DNA of 55,319 nucleotides from Gnetum montanum (lineage: Eukaryota > Streptophyta > Gnetopsida > Gnetales > Gnetaceae), in NCBI GenBank assembly GCA_015680685.1, contig MNCI01004965.1, forward strand, positions 30,259-85,577, in the 5' to 3' direction. The stretch's first letter is position 1, and every line of letters begins with the position of its first letter. Below, piece by piece: positions 1 through 12,100 of this stretch. A model generated the notes under the pieces. It worked only from the letters and a program-made list of their open reading frames with translations. It was not told where the DNA came from and ran no database searches. The position numbers and the translations under genes are program-made.

Positions 1-304
1 GTAAGTGGGAACGGATGCTGACGCTAGTTAATTTAGACTTAGGACATTAGTTAGAGTTAGTTAGTTTTTCAACCCTTTCCCTCATAGCTTAAGAGATAAA
101 CTGAAAAATACCAAAAAAATCATATACCTCACACTTGCTTAACCATACACAGTGACACATACAAGCAAGCCTGGGAGGACAACGAACGATTAACCCCAAG
201 TGTTTCTTGTGGCGTTAAGGCATTTAGTCTGCGGAGTTCGACCGGATCGCGCGTACACGCTCGTATTCGTATGGTTGAGTGTAGGGGTACCTTGCCACTC
301 ATCA
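1..304 (+). repeat. Ty3/gypsy-type LTR, terminal part, plus strand
   Basis: Bases 1-304 match, in inverse orientation, bases 53552 to about 53857 of the LTR at the other end of the window, with roughly one difference in ten by eye. The match stops at CTCATCA (298-304), the expected LTR terminus. No primer binding site follows, so this is best read as the 3' LTR of a plus-strand element whose body lies left of the window. Confidence 0.75.
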
Positions 305-779
305 CAACACAACCTCAACATTGACGCCACCTACCCTCTCTGCAATGGTGGGCCCGAGACTATGCTACAATTCACGTTTCAATGCCCTTACATGTAGGAC
401 ATGTGGCACGCAACGAGATAGCTCGCCCCGACGTCACTCACAGGAGACTCTAAAGCCACGTTGCTTTTGTGGGAGGCATGGAAGATACATAATCACAAAA
501 TCTTCTGACAACAGCACGTGCTCGCCCCTATGCAAGTGATTTTCCAGATAAAGAAAGCATGGGTGGAAATTGTTATTGCAATGGAGGTCACACCGACATG
601 CGAACTAGCCTACGCAACATTCCCCATGCACATCGAGCTCTAGAGTTTGGTCAAGCGATGTGGGTGTGATAATCTCCTCCCACAATTATAGGGTGACCCA
701 ACCCTCCCAAATGATGCCTTCTTCACCAACTGGCTGGACGACAAGATAAAATTTTAGGGCATGCAAATCACACTAATAG
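305..779. other. Unassigned repeat-like DNA
   Basis: Sits between the LTR terminus and the retroposon copy. Short open stretches occur on the plus strand, for example near 570-640, but no family could be recognised. It may be the 5' part of the decayed retroposon. Confidence 0.3.
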
Positions 780-1748
780 AGACGATGATTGCTAGGTACT
801 TGGGGACCCAAGCAGATGGTGAAATTATTCTTTCCACGATCTGAGGATTACATGATGTTGAGTTGTTCTTTGATGGACCAGTGCCACACACGTAAAGTCA
901 ACAAGTGCCCAAGTTTGCTCTGCCATTGGTTTGGTGACGACCTATTGAGCTGGTTGACCATTTCTTTGTCTAGTCTAGCAATGGTTTTGAGCTTCATGGC
1001 ATGCACTTTGCATTCCTAAAATGCTTAAAATTTGGGCTCAAAGTGAACATGCCCTGCTTTTTCTTGGTTGCTCTATGACAATGGAAGAGGGGGCACCATT
1101 CTGAGCTCATTTTGGCCCTTTAGCGGGGTGCGGTAGAGGTGCGACAAACGCCAGGTCCCTCTGAACCTTCCCAGTGGAGGTTTGCTTCGAAGCCTACGAT
1201 GGTCTATTCTAGAAAACGAGCCACACAGCTGGGGACGATTGCCCCAAGTCCGACTGCCATGGTAGACGCATTTCCATCCACAGAGTCTGGTCAAGATGTG
1301 CTATTCGCCACAGAGCTCGACTAGGTTGCAGAGGAGGCGGTGGCAGAGGCTTGGGTTGAGGAGCAACAAGCCTTGGAGGTCCGGTGGGAGGAGACCCTCT
1401 AGCGAGCACAGGCTAACCTGGAGGCCCAATTTTGCAAGTCAGAGTAAGAGCTGCTTAGGCAACAAGCCCTATTGGCAAAGGGATCCCAAGCTCAATTGGT
1501 GGGTGAGCTTCGTGACCAAGTTCGAGAGGAGCTACATCAAAAAGAAATTACTCACAGGGAAAGGGAACGGACGGAGCACAAGTAGTGAGCTCAGGAGCAA
1601 AAAGAGGAGAGACAAAGACAACATTAGCTAAAGAGGGTGCACGAGCAGAGCATGTGGCAATGGCTTCAAGAGAGGCAATGCTCTTACGTTGTGCTAGGCA
1701 TAAACTATGAGTGCTCATGGGTGGCCCTAAGGTGGCACATTCGTCGTA

Positions 1749-1882
1749 CCTCCGCGTATTTCCATCCAGATGGTAGAGGGTCGACTAGGGAACAAATTCG
1801 TCGTGAAGCCACTTTCCTCCGCGTATTTCCATCCAGATGGTAGAGGGTCGACTAGGGAACAAATTCGTCGTGAAGCCACTTT
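1749..1882 (+). repeat. 67-bp perfect tandem duplication
   Basis: Two apparently identical 67-bp units (1749-1815, 1816-1882) inside the decayed retroposon frame. Real recent duplication or an assembly seam. Confidence 0.9.
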
Positions 1883-1940
1883 GTAGAAGTTCCAATAAGC
1901 ACCTCTGAACTTTGTAGAAGTTCCAATAAGCACCTCTGAA
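1879..1940 (+). repeat. 31-bp perfect tandem duplication
   Basis: Two identical 31-bp units beginning CTTTGTAGAAG (1879-1909, 1910-1940). It directly abuts the 67-bp duplication, so two different duplications lie back to back. Confidence 0.9.
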
Positions 1941-2384
1941 CTAGATGGGTAATACTTTGGATATCTTGCATGCTCTCAAACGGCCGCAGTGCAAGTGTCA
2001 TGCCCTACCTAGACAACTGTAACAACTCCAAGGTTGCCCAAGCCTCGTCTGTGGTTTGGTTTCTTTCTCGTGAGTGTGGATGGGTTTTGGTCATAGTTCC
2101 TTTTGGCCAAGTTGTCCTTTGTTTTGTGCACGATGCCCATCTAGTTCACCAAGGTGTAGGGGTTTGGGGGTTAGTGTTGTCCCTCGAGGATCATGGTTTG
2201 TAAGGATTCATCTAGGTCAGGTTTGAGGGTAGCCAGGCCGAGGTTGGGGGGTTTACTTGCGAGGTGCCAAGGTGGCGCCATTTTCCCCTTCCTAAGGGTG
2301 GGTCCGTTTGGCCATTCACTCGTGGCCTTGGATTGTACTTTTTTTATTTTTAGTAATTTAATCCCAAACATTCTCTCAAAAAAA

Positions 2385-2821
2385 TATATAAATTTTTTTC
2401 ACTTTCAATTAAGTGGGGGAAAATTAAAATGATCTTTATTCAAGCACCTCCCTTGGATCAAAATGAACACCACACATTCCAGTGAATTACACTTTAGCCA
2501 ATATTTCCTAAAAAGCTGTTCAAAGTTTATTCGTTACTCCCGGTACTGCTAGACCATTATGAAAAATAATTAAAACAGCAAATAAAAAGCTTGTGAACTT
2601 ACCTTTATATCCCTTTTATAAGAGGCTTAACACTGTTAGCGTAAGCTATGGACCATTATCAACCAAATTACTAATAGGAAAGAACAACTTCGGAAACATA
2701 TTTTGAGAAGATTATTGGCTAAATAATTAATTTCATTACATATAATTTAGTATAAGGGGATAGATTTGTCCTTTTCCCTTTTGCAGGTAGTGAACTCATG
2801 CCTGATTCCTCGCGATTATCG
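2385..2821. other. SBE2 downstream flank
   Basis: AT-rich DNA between the retroposon tail and the candidate SBE2 poly(A) signal. I see no gene or repeat structure in it. Confidence 0.5.
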
Positions 2822-2827
2822 TTTATT
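2822..2827 (-). terminator. Candidate SBE2 poly(A) signal AATAAA
   Basis: AATAAA reads on the minus strand here, about 205 nt past the SBE2 stop codon, a normal distance for a plant 3' UTR. No transcript evidence is available, and other AT-rich signals are nearby. Confidence 0.4.
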
Positions 2828-3030
2828 TTCAATGTTGGAAACAATTTACATCTAACGGTTCAAACATCAAGATATAAAACAACTGCATGTTACCTATTAT
2901 AACCGCTGTACAATTTCCTACTGTATAAGGAAACACCGAAGTCATTTTTTTATATTGAAAAATTGTGGAAGACTCCAGACCATGATATGCTGGCAATGGG
3001 CAAATACTGTATCCATCCAGACCCTGATTT

Positions 3031-3135
3031 CTATCCCTTCACTTCCTCTGCATCTTTTGATGGAGAATATACGACAGCTGTTCTACATGGAGCATATACC
3101 AGAAATGAATGAGGACGATCATCATACCATCCTTC
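3031..3135 (-). CDS. SBE2: SBE2 exon 23 (stop codon)
   Basis: 105 nt including TAG at 3033-3031. Encodes [20 protein letters not shown] and [14 protein letters not shown]. The protein ends soon after the conserved domain, without the long C-terminal tail seen in class I enzymes. Acceptor CTTGCAG. Confidence 0.96.
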   Translation of the reverse strand, partial: EGWYDDRPHSFLVYAPCRTAVVYSPSKDAEEVKG

Positions 3136-6100
3136 CTGCAAGAACCGGATAACCATGTTTAAAAAATAATCCAGATACTAATAAACTCAAAATATACAGT
3201 ATACACTTTAGATATCAAATATTTCTTGGAAAATAAATATACATTCTGAAGGAATATTATAGTGTATTTTTTATTTCAGATTTGAACCTTCTGATCATAG
3301 TAACGTTAGACAAACTCCTGGTGATTTGCTATAGGGCAATGAAGAACAACTTAAAAAATGAATGAAGAGCATGGAGGCTACTTACATTAGTGAAGAAGTT
3401 AGCCTTATGATCAACTCGACCAAAGCCGCCAAAAAATTTGTCATCTGTATCTAGAGCTACCTGCAGCAGAACATAGTTATCATGTAGATTAGTATTCCCA
3501 TAAAAAAAGAAAAATCACTTGTAACTTTAACAGCTTTTCAAAACAGCATTTCTGGTATATAAAATTGCCAAAACATGTACAGTCTTAAAGCACTTTCGAG
3601 AAAGAAAGTTTATGGCCGTATTAACCATCTCTGCCAACATTTGCTGCATTATGAGCTAAGTTCAGGTAGGCGAATATTATTCAAAGAAGTATAAATCTAA
3701 TGTGTGTAGTAGCATCTATCTTCCTAGATGGAACTGTCAAAATAATAAAATATCCCTTCATTTTGTTATTTCTAAGGCAGTTGTATAAATTGGTATAAAA
3801 TTTCTTTGACTAAATCTGTTTTTGCTTCGATTTCTTTGGCTCTTCCACTTCACTTGTTCTCATTACCAGCAGAGCTTCATGTAACTGTGTGAGCATTTAC
3901 TTATCTATATAGGGATGCCACGCTTTGGTAAACAATTCACCCGAAAAAAAAATCTTGATCTGTAGCTTCTTTTAGTTTCATTTGATCCAGCTATGAATGC
4001 TCCAAGTACCTCTCCTGTTAAGTACATAAACAACTCAACTATTTCTCTAACTGATCGTCATCTGCTAACAACTTCAACCTGTGCAATACCGTCATCAACA
4101 AATGCAACATTGGCAGAAGATGCATTGGTTGCGGACTGCTAAGGATGTATCGCAGAAGCTTACATAAGCACTTGCACCAGCTCCTCTCCGGCCAAATAGT
4201 TTTTACAAGGAGTACCTTCATGTATTACTTGTTCATGAATTTAATTCCTTCATAAAGCTTATCTAGTGGCTTTATTGAGTTGGTCACCTACTCAACGATT
4301 TTGAAGCATAGAGTATATAAACTTGCTTGTGTTGAAATCTTGGAGTGTGTACAAGACATTGAATAAGAGTTTGAAATTTAGGACATGGCATCTATGCAAT
4401 TATAATGACATGTGATTGCATCTCCACCTTCCAAGGGGAGTGGATCATAATGGCAGATACCTCGGAATTTCTAGCACAACCTGGACGTGTTCTTTTCTAA
4501 TCTAGAAAACTTAACATCCCAATATATTTTTTATAGAAAGAAAAAAACGAAGGGTAGCACGTTACAATACCAGTATTGACAGAAGATGAGGAATATCACA
4601 AAGTTGGTAAATTTTACTGTCATGTATAACCACATCAAACTCACCTTGTACTTTCCAGGTTTAAGGCATCCAACTCTGTAATCTGTGAAGCTCTTATTCC
4701 AATGGAAATTGAAAACAAACACAAGATCGCCCTTCTCAAACACAATTATTTTGTCACCCTCATCTTTTCGAGAGACATATTGATGATCTGATGTCATGAA
4801 CTGTCAGTCATAAAAAGACACTGTCAATTTGTGTACCTATGCCGCCTTGGACAGAGAATACTAGCCTAAAATGACAAACTTACTAAAACATGCATCTATA
4901 TATAACAAAATTCAGCTGCATTTAAACCCTCAAAGCAATTTGAAAGAATGGAAATACAGGAAGAATGATCTGTATTTTGTGCTCTAAAAAAATGTCCATT
5001 TTCTGCTGAATAGTGAAAATTTTTGCAAATACGCTTGTTTTATGAGTTTTAGATCAGAAAATTACACCTCATAAATACATTATCCAAATAAGTAAAATAA
5101 TGAAACTAGAAAAACTTTCATCAACGAACCATAAATAAAAATGAAATCATGAATACATACTCCATATTCCGCTTCCAAATGCTGCATAGCTTTATCAAAC
5201 TCCTTCATACCACGGTATCTAAGATAGTCTGCATCACCCTGGGAATATAGAAAGATGATTATCACACAGAAAATCAAAATATAACAGAAGATAAATATCA
5301 TGTTTTCTATTTTCAGAAACAAAGCCCAACATTCTCCGCATGCATCGACTAATAATCCAAATAATAACAATTCACTGACAGGATTCAATTCTTCCAAACA
5401 TCTCTTCGGGAATTTGGAAAATGGATAACGAATCAAAACTAGAACATAAATAACGTGACAAGCAGAATTTCTGGAGCCCACAAATATAGTTACCAGATCG
5501 AATCTCCTCCGGCATTTATCAAAGCTACAGTTGTTCCCTGGAATAAACTTGCCATCTAGAAGATGTTGATCACCTCTCGGAAAATCGATCCATTCTGGAC
5601 ATAGAGATTATTGAAAAACGATTCATGTTGGAATGTGATACAGATAAAATCCAGAGATATAAGGTCATGGTAAATTTCCAATAATAAAGAAAAGAAGGAA
5701 ATGGACCTGGGTGGCCAAATTCATTCCCCATAAAATTCAAGTATCCTTCCCCTCCTAATCCCATAGTTACAAGACGAATCATCTTGTGAAGAGCAATTCC
5801 TCGATCTATTGTGGGAGTTGCGGGTCTATCCAGTGCCATGAAATCGTACATATCCTGCACAGCCAAAGAATCAACAAGTTTATAAAAAAGAAAAAGAAAA
5901 AGAAAACAAAGTACAAATCGTAAAACATAGCAAACATTTAAACCAACATTTGTTACTTCCTATTGTCTTTCCTTGCTACCATTTTGCTGTCAGAAATGTG
6001 CATATAACCAAGTCAGATTGTTAAAAAGTTCTAAATAAATGGAAAGAACATTTGCCATTTCACTTCTTATGCGATGGCCATGTTATTAATTGCCACTGAT

Positions 6101-9100
6101 TAGAAAATATTAATAAGTTGTGATTCCACGTGTGCTTAATTAGTTTAATAGTTTCTACATTGGGATTTAATTTAGCGTTGACTTGTAGATAAATGCAATA
6201 AAACTTGTGATATTTATCAAAAATCTGAGCATAATAAGTACTCAATGTTTACAGAGGCAAAAATAATTTATACATCAATCCATTCCATGCACTAACTACA
6301 ATGAAATAAAACCGTATCACATTAAAAATCAGAAATTCAGGTGCACAATCATCTGTTAAACAAATCGTAAAACATTGAGTGCATTTAAATGAACAATATT
6401 CTGTTTCCAAGATTCTTTTGATAGAGGAAGTGCAAATGATGAGAGTAAATGAACAATTAAAGAACGGGAATATGTAAAAAGAAACTAAAAACCCTTTAAA
6501 TCAGAAACAAGTTGGAAGTAAAGGAGAAAAACTAGAAGAGCTAGAAGTGCTTCTTGTTGCTTCTTCCAATGCAAATGATGACTTGTATTATTAATATGTT
6601 TGGGCTCTAGTTTATATTAAATGGTTGAAACGAGGGAAAAGCATTTATTTAATATGGACCTGATGCTCTTTTGATATTTTCATTTTCGCCAGTGTTAACT
6701 CATGTCCCATGCATTCAAGACCTTGCTTGTCCATGTCATGTTGCCATCATAATATATATAAAAAAAAAGGATTTTCAGTGATAGGATGTTTAGTCTTTAC
6801 CCAATTAAAAAAATCTTGTGCATAGGTCACTTCCCAATGCTTGGGGTTTCTTTGAACCTATAAATAGCAGGGGCTTTGCTCTTGAACATGCTATTTAGAG
6901 AAGTGGGCGACCATGCTAGTTTGAGTGAATGAAACGGAGAAAACAGAATGTGGAAGGCTAAACCTTGCTGGTCCTACAGGGAGCCTTGGCCGTGTCTCTT
7001 GGCTGATTTGGCTTGCTCTTATGTGTTTTTGAGGACTCTTTCTTTGCTGGACTTGGAACTGCTCATGATGTTAAATATCCCATTGTTTTTATGAGATGAA
7101 AGTTATTACAACATTCCCTTACCATTTTGTAAACACAAATCTTTCTTTCTTGAAGTCTTAGGAATTTCTCTCTTAAATCTATGACTTACCTTTTTGGATT
7201 GATACAATTAGCTCTCATGTAACAATGTTGCCCCAACATTGTCCGGCACCCCAAGGAATTCACTAGATCCAATGGATCCGGGGCAGAAGACCTAGGGAAT
7301 ACAACTCTAACAAGCAAGCAAACCAAAAGAGAGTGCAAGCAGAAACACAGCTCTCAATATATGTATGGGAATGGGAATGCACCTCAAGGAGGATAACTAA
7401 CTCCAAACGAGGACCTTGCAAACAAGCACACAAGCAACCCTGTAGACAACATCGGTGGAAGGGGAAACAATGCATCTACAAGGGGTGGTGCCTCACCCCC
7501 AGATCCCTCATGATCTGGTACAAGGTGTGGCTTAGCATCGCACCAGAACTATCCAATCCTAGCTGCCTACATATCTATGATCACCGTAGAATCAGGGCCA
7601 TGTAGTTCTCCCAGTGAGGGTAGTATGAAGAGAACTCAGAGAGAGTTGCAACAGGAGGATGTCTTGCTACTGACTTGGTACCACGAAGCTGGGATGGGTT
7701 TTTTCTAACACTTGAGAGCCACCCAAGGGCACCTCAAAGTGTTCTATGGCCCCTAAACCATGGGGAGAGCCCAGGAGAACCACCACGCTGAGACATCTCT
7801 CACAATCCTCCCCCGCACAAAAAAAGTGACGTCCTCGGAGCGGAGCCTAGGATGACTTCAAGAGTACACTTCAAATATGGGTTTGGAACTCCATCAACTT
7901 TGGGGAATTCATCAACTTAACTAACGCCAGGCTTGAAGGAAGGTACCAACCCCAACACCTAATACGTCCTTCCATCCAATGCCTTGAATGAAAGGCAAAG
8001 GGCACCTGGAGGAATCCCAAAGACTTTACCAACTCTGTGACAAGTGGGAGTAGTCCAATCCAAAGGGCTAACGTCTCTAAGGCGTCCCCTAGATCCGTCC
8101 CTTCTTAGGCCTAGAGACTTATCTTCTTGCATAGACCCATACCTATGCAAGAAGACAGCTCCTCTTCCACAAGTCTAGTTAAGCTCCTTTGTGAATGGCA
8201 TCTCAATACCGATTTCTTGATTTTTTTTAATCGATTTTGAGGGGCTCACCAAGGCCACTACCCATGGTGATGGACTTCGAATGTTCCATGATCGACCGAG
8301 TATGTAGTGGAATGCTGCTAATGCTACGCGAATACCAGAATCACAAAGGTGGGGTCCACCCCTCCATCCGCAAAAAACCAAAGGGAACATAAAATCAAGA
8401 GGGAGAACATGCTCCAACAGAGCCATGTCTCCGCAAGCAACTCACACTTGCCAAAACTCCACATTTTGCTACTCACATATAGACCCATGGGGTCTCACCA
8501 GTGTAGCCATCTAGGCACAGAATTTGCGTGTATGTACCATGTACATTTTTTTTTCATGTTTGTTCAAGATGGTAGGAAGGGAGTCAACCACGTTCTCCTT
8601 TCAAAACAAGGTACAAGGGTAGATCTTTTGAACCTGACCTTGCCATCCGTAGACACACCAACATCGCATTACTCATTTCACCATCCAACACTATTCCATT
8701 TCCACAACAAGAGAGAAGATCCAAAATTTGTTTGGAAAACTTCTCCAAGAGGCTAACATAACATACCAACCCGATCTATCATCAACCTGATTTGGGATTG
8801 TCCAACATCAAGAATGCCTATTCGAATGCTGGAACAAAGGGGAGGATATGTTAGGCAACCAACCTCAAGACAATTCTTCATACACACATCTCATGTTAAC
8901 CGCTACCACATCATCGATTGTAACCATAATGTCCTATTTAGGGGAAAGGATCAACCGCACTTGCAACTTACAAGCTATCCTTCCCACTCCGAGATATGGG
9001 ACAAGCACCATTTTTTTGAACACTTGGTCTAGGGAAGCATGTAGAGTCACCTCTAAGGGCAACCACGGTCATGAATTCTCCAAGGAACATCTAAGTTCCT

Positions 9101-12100
9101 AGAGTCTGAATTTTTCTACCGTGCCAAGAACCATCATTCATGATCAACACCTATCATTGGACTTTGAACTCAAAGGAAGGATCCTCTTTGGGAGGTTTCT
9201 TCCATAGGCAAATATAGCAGCCTAGCTGCACCTTACCCATGATACATGCCCAAGTAGTCCATATAGCCAACACAACCATATTGTCAAATCGCTACCAACT
9301 AAGGGAAGATATGGATTTACAAGTCTTACCCACATTAGATTCCACCTTAAGAACAACTAGAGAAGCGAAAGAGTTCATTCCTTAAAAATTTTACCAAGAG
9401 GGATTTCTATTTCATCCTAGGAGATCTGGGTTTGGTTTCATACATCCTAGTCCAACCCGTTTACAACAATTGTGGTGCACAAGGCCGCACCATTGCCTAT
9501 TACCATTCAGCCCAACAACAAACGCAAGTCAACAAGAACATTCTGCCCATAGGAGGACTAGGTCCTCAAGATAGTTTTACAAAGAATGGGCTTCACCAAC
9601 ATCAACTACCAACTCAAGACAATACATGATTCGTCCCCATAGGGTTTACAATAAGGATGGTCTATCAAAGAACCCCAACAAGGAAGTCCCTCTGGAGCCC
9701 CAAAAGCAAAGAGAGTACATAAGATCATGCCTTGCTTACAAGAGAGGAGATATATACATCTAGGCTACATCAACAACATGGCCTCACAAGGGAGGTTCCA
9801 TGAATTCCACCAAGGTAACAACATCCTATCTTTGAAAACAAGCCCCAAGAGTTCACGAACATGGGATCACTGCTAGGAACAAGTCCCAAACATCAACTGC
9901 TTCTAGATCCCATCTAGGGGACAACTGTCTCAATACAACCTGCATTATTATTTCAAGAACTAAAGAGGGCATCCATCGGAATGGAGAATGACCCCTCATA
10001 GGATTAGAGAATCACCAAGTAATATAGTTCTCAACCCCGCTATCCCACTAGAGAGGTTAGGACACTAACATGATCTAACAATACACTAGAGAAATGGGAC
10101 AATACATTAAGGAGAGATGGTGTGATACATTGGTGTACACAAGGAATAAAGTACACAAGGGAGATTGGGCAAGACACCATAGCTTGCTAGGCACAATGAA
10201 TCCCAAGTCATGAAATCACACCATAGTCCACAAAAGCACCAATAAGTCCCAAGCCATGAGAGCGCATCATAGCCCTTAGAAAAACCAAAAGCAACCAGTC
10301 ATGAGGGCACACCATCATCCACGAAGCATCAGAAGCGCCCAATCATGAGAGCAAAGGCTCAAGTGTTTTTGAGCACATCCAAATCCACCACCAGGCAAGG
10401 CCACCAAGAGAAGTCACAATTTTTGTAATTGTAACATCATTTATTCAAGGATGGACCACCATCCCAACGTTTGCAATACTACTCCACAATCACATCCAAC
10501 ATGGAAGAGGGAGTCTACGTGCCAATACCCAAAACTCAACTCAACTCCACAGCTAGACATGGTAGTATCACCTTGATTTGAATTTTAGTCGGCCATTGCA
10601 ATTCACGTGGCCATCGTGAATCACCCGCTATCAAGATCAAGCTCATTGAACCAATTTGTTTGAATTTCAAGCTACACACCCCCCCATCGATCACATGTGG
10701 ATAAGATTTCTGCTAGTCTAGGAACCCAAGAGGAAGTGTTACCAAGACTTGTCCTATCTCAAGGACGTTGACACACCATCATGGCATGCCAATATCACCA
10801 AGAACACAAGGCATCAATTCAAGAGCACCTTGGGCAAGGACATGCCCTGGACTACTCATTTACAACACCATATCTCAACAAGAGAATTTTCCATGAGGTT
10901 TTCAACAAAATTACACATTAAGGCACAAAGGCCGCCTACAACATATCAAGAAGGCACTTCAAGAACAAGAACGAGGAAAACACCATACATCAAGCTTGGC
11001 CTTGTCACAAGGTGTGCCATAGGCCTACAACAAGGAGACAACTAACTCACATAGGGCAATAACATTTAGCACTTTTGTGTGCACAAACTGTCAAAATTGA
11101 GAATATCATGAGGTTACGTTACAATCTCACACACCTGAGGATAGGAATACATTTAGTGAGCATGATACATGGCATTTGGGAATGCTACCCAAGCCTAGAA
11201 GGCTATAGGACGAACTACCCAAGCCCACCTAAGATGAAAGGTTTAGGCCACCAGGAGCACACCAAGGCTACACCATGCTGTTTTGAGAAAAACCTATCTC
11301 TATCACAGAATGTACATGATCATCTATCGCATTGCATCCACTGCACAACTGTCTCTACACATATACGAACAACCATCACACTGAACTCACTACACAACTG
11401 CCCATCAAACGAAAATGATTCAGGACATGAGCACAACAATTGAATAATGGGACATGCCGACTGAGTATCCACCACCTACCACAGTGGGACCTCAAGGCAT
11501 TGGCCACTCCTGGGCCATCAGTATCCAACATGGCCAAGGATACCATTTTATGACATATGCTAACCCAATATCTGTAGGGGCTAGGATGAATCATTGTCCT
11601 CTATTAGTGCTCACCCAGCACTGAGAGGCAAACAAATCATAATGTACCTGCTATTTCATCACAGCCAATGTATTGATAGATCCACAACCCAATGTTGGGA
11701 TTCTAAGGCCAAATAATCAATTCATGAAGGCCTCAAGAGCACACATCTTCCCCATAGACATAGTGCTCATAGAATCAACTAAGGTCACCACTGGCCGCAT
11801 CTTTGTACCTGTGTTGCCTACAAAGACTGAGACAACAACTTAGAAACAAAGAAGTTAGTAGGAACATGATCAGCACATCANTTGCCTACAAAGACTAAGA
11901 CAACTTAGAAACAAAGAAGTTAGTAGGAACATGATCAGCACATCAGCCTCATATACAACCATCAAGCATGATCATATAATAGAGAAATATCACTCTTGCA
12001 ACATCATAAAGAGCAAGACCTCAACAACACACATAGAGATCAATCACGCAAAATATTGATGGGTCAATTAGATACACTCAGACAAACAAATTCATCATGA

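Larger units (their letters stand above)
780..2384 (+). pseudogene. Decayed poly(A)-tailed retroposon with coiled-coil frame
   Basis: Plus-strand remnant of the family also found inverted at 29985-30448. Around 1330-1640 a frame interrupted by several stops is rich in Glu, Gln, Arg and Leu (EERQRQH, VEEQQALEVRWEE), a coiled-coil composition. The match is at protein level: AQEQKEERQRQ, WQWLQ and LGINYECSWVALRWHIRRTS here, against [14 protein letters not shown] and [20 protein letters not shown] there. NTLDILHALK near 1950 matches [10 protein letters not shown]. The 3' part ends TCCCAAACATTCTCTC then A7 (2378-2384), as in the other copy. The protein family is not recognised; a gag-like or LINE ORF1-like role is possible. 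Confidence 0.55.

Noticed and set aside
8349-8756. 135-codon plus-strand frame in the intron 17 element
   Set aside because: It lies antisense inside a non-coding LTR element, has no recognisable domain, and is matched by similar chance frames on both strands in this CA-rich interior.
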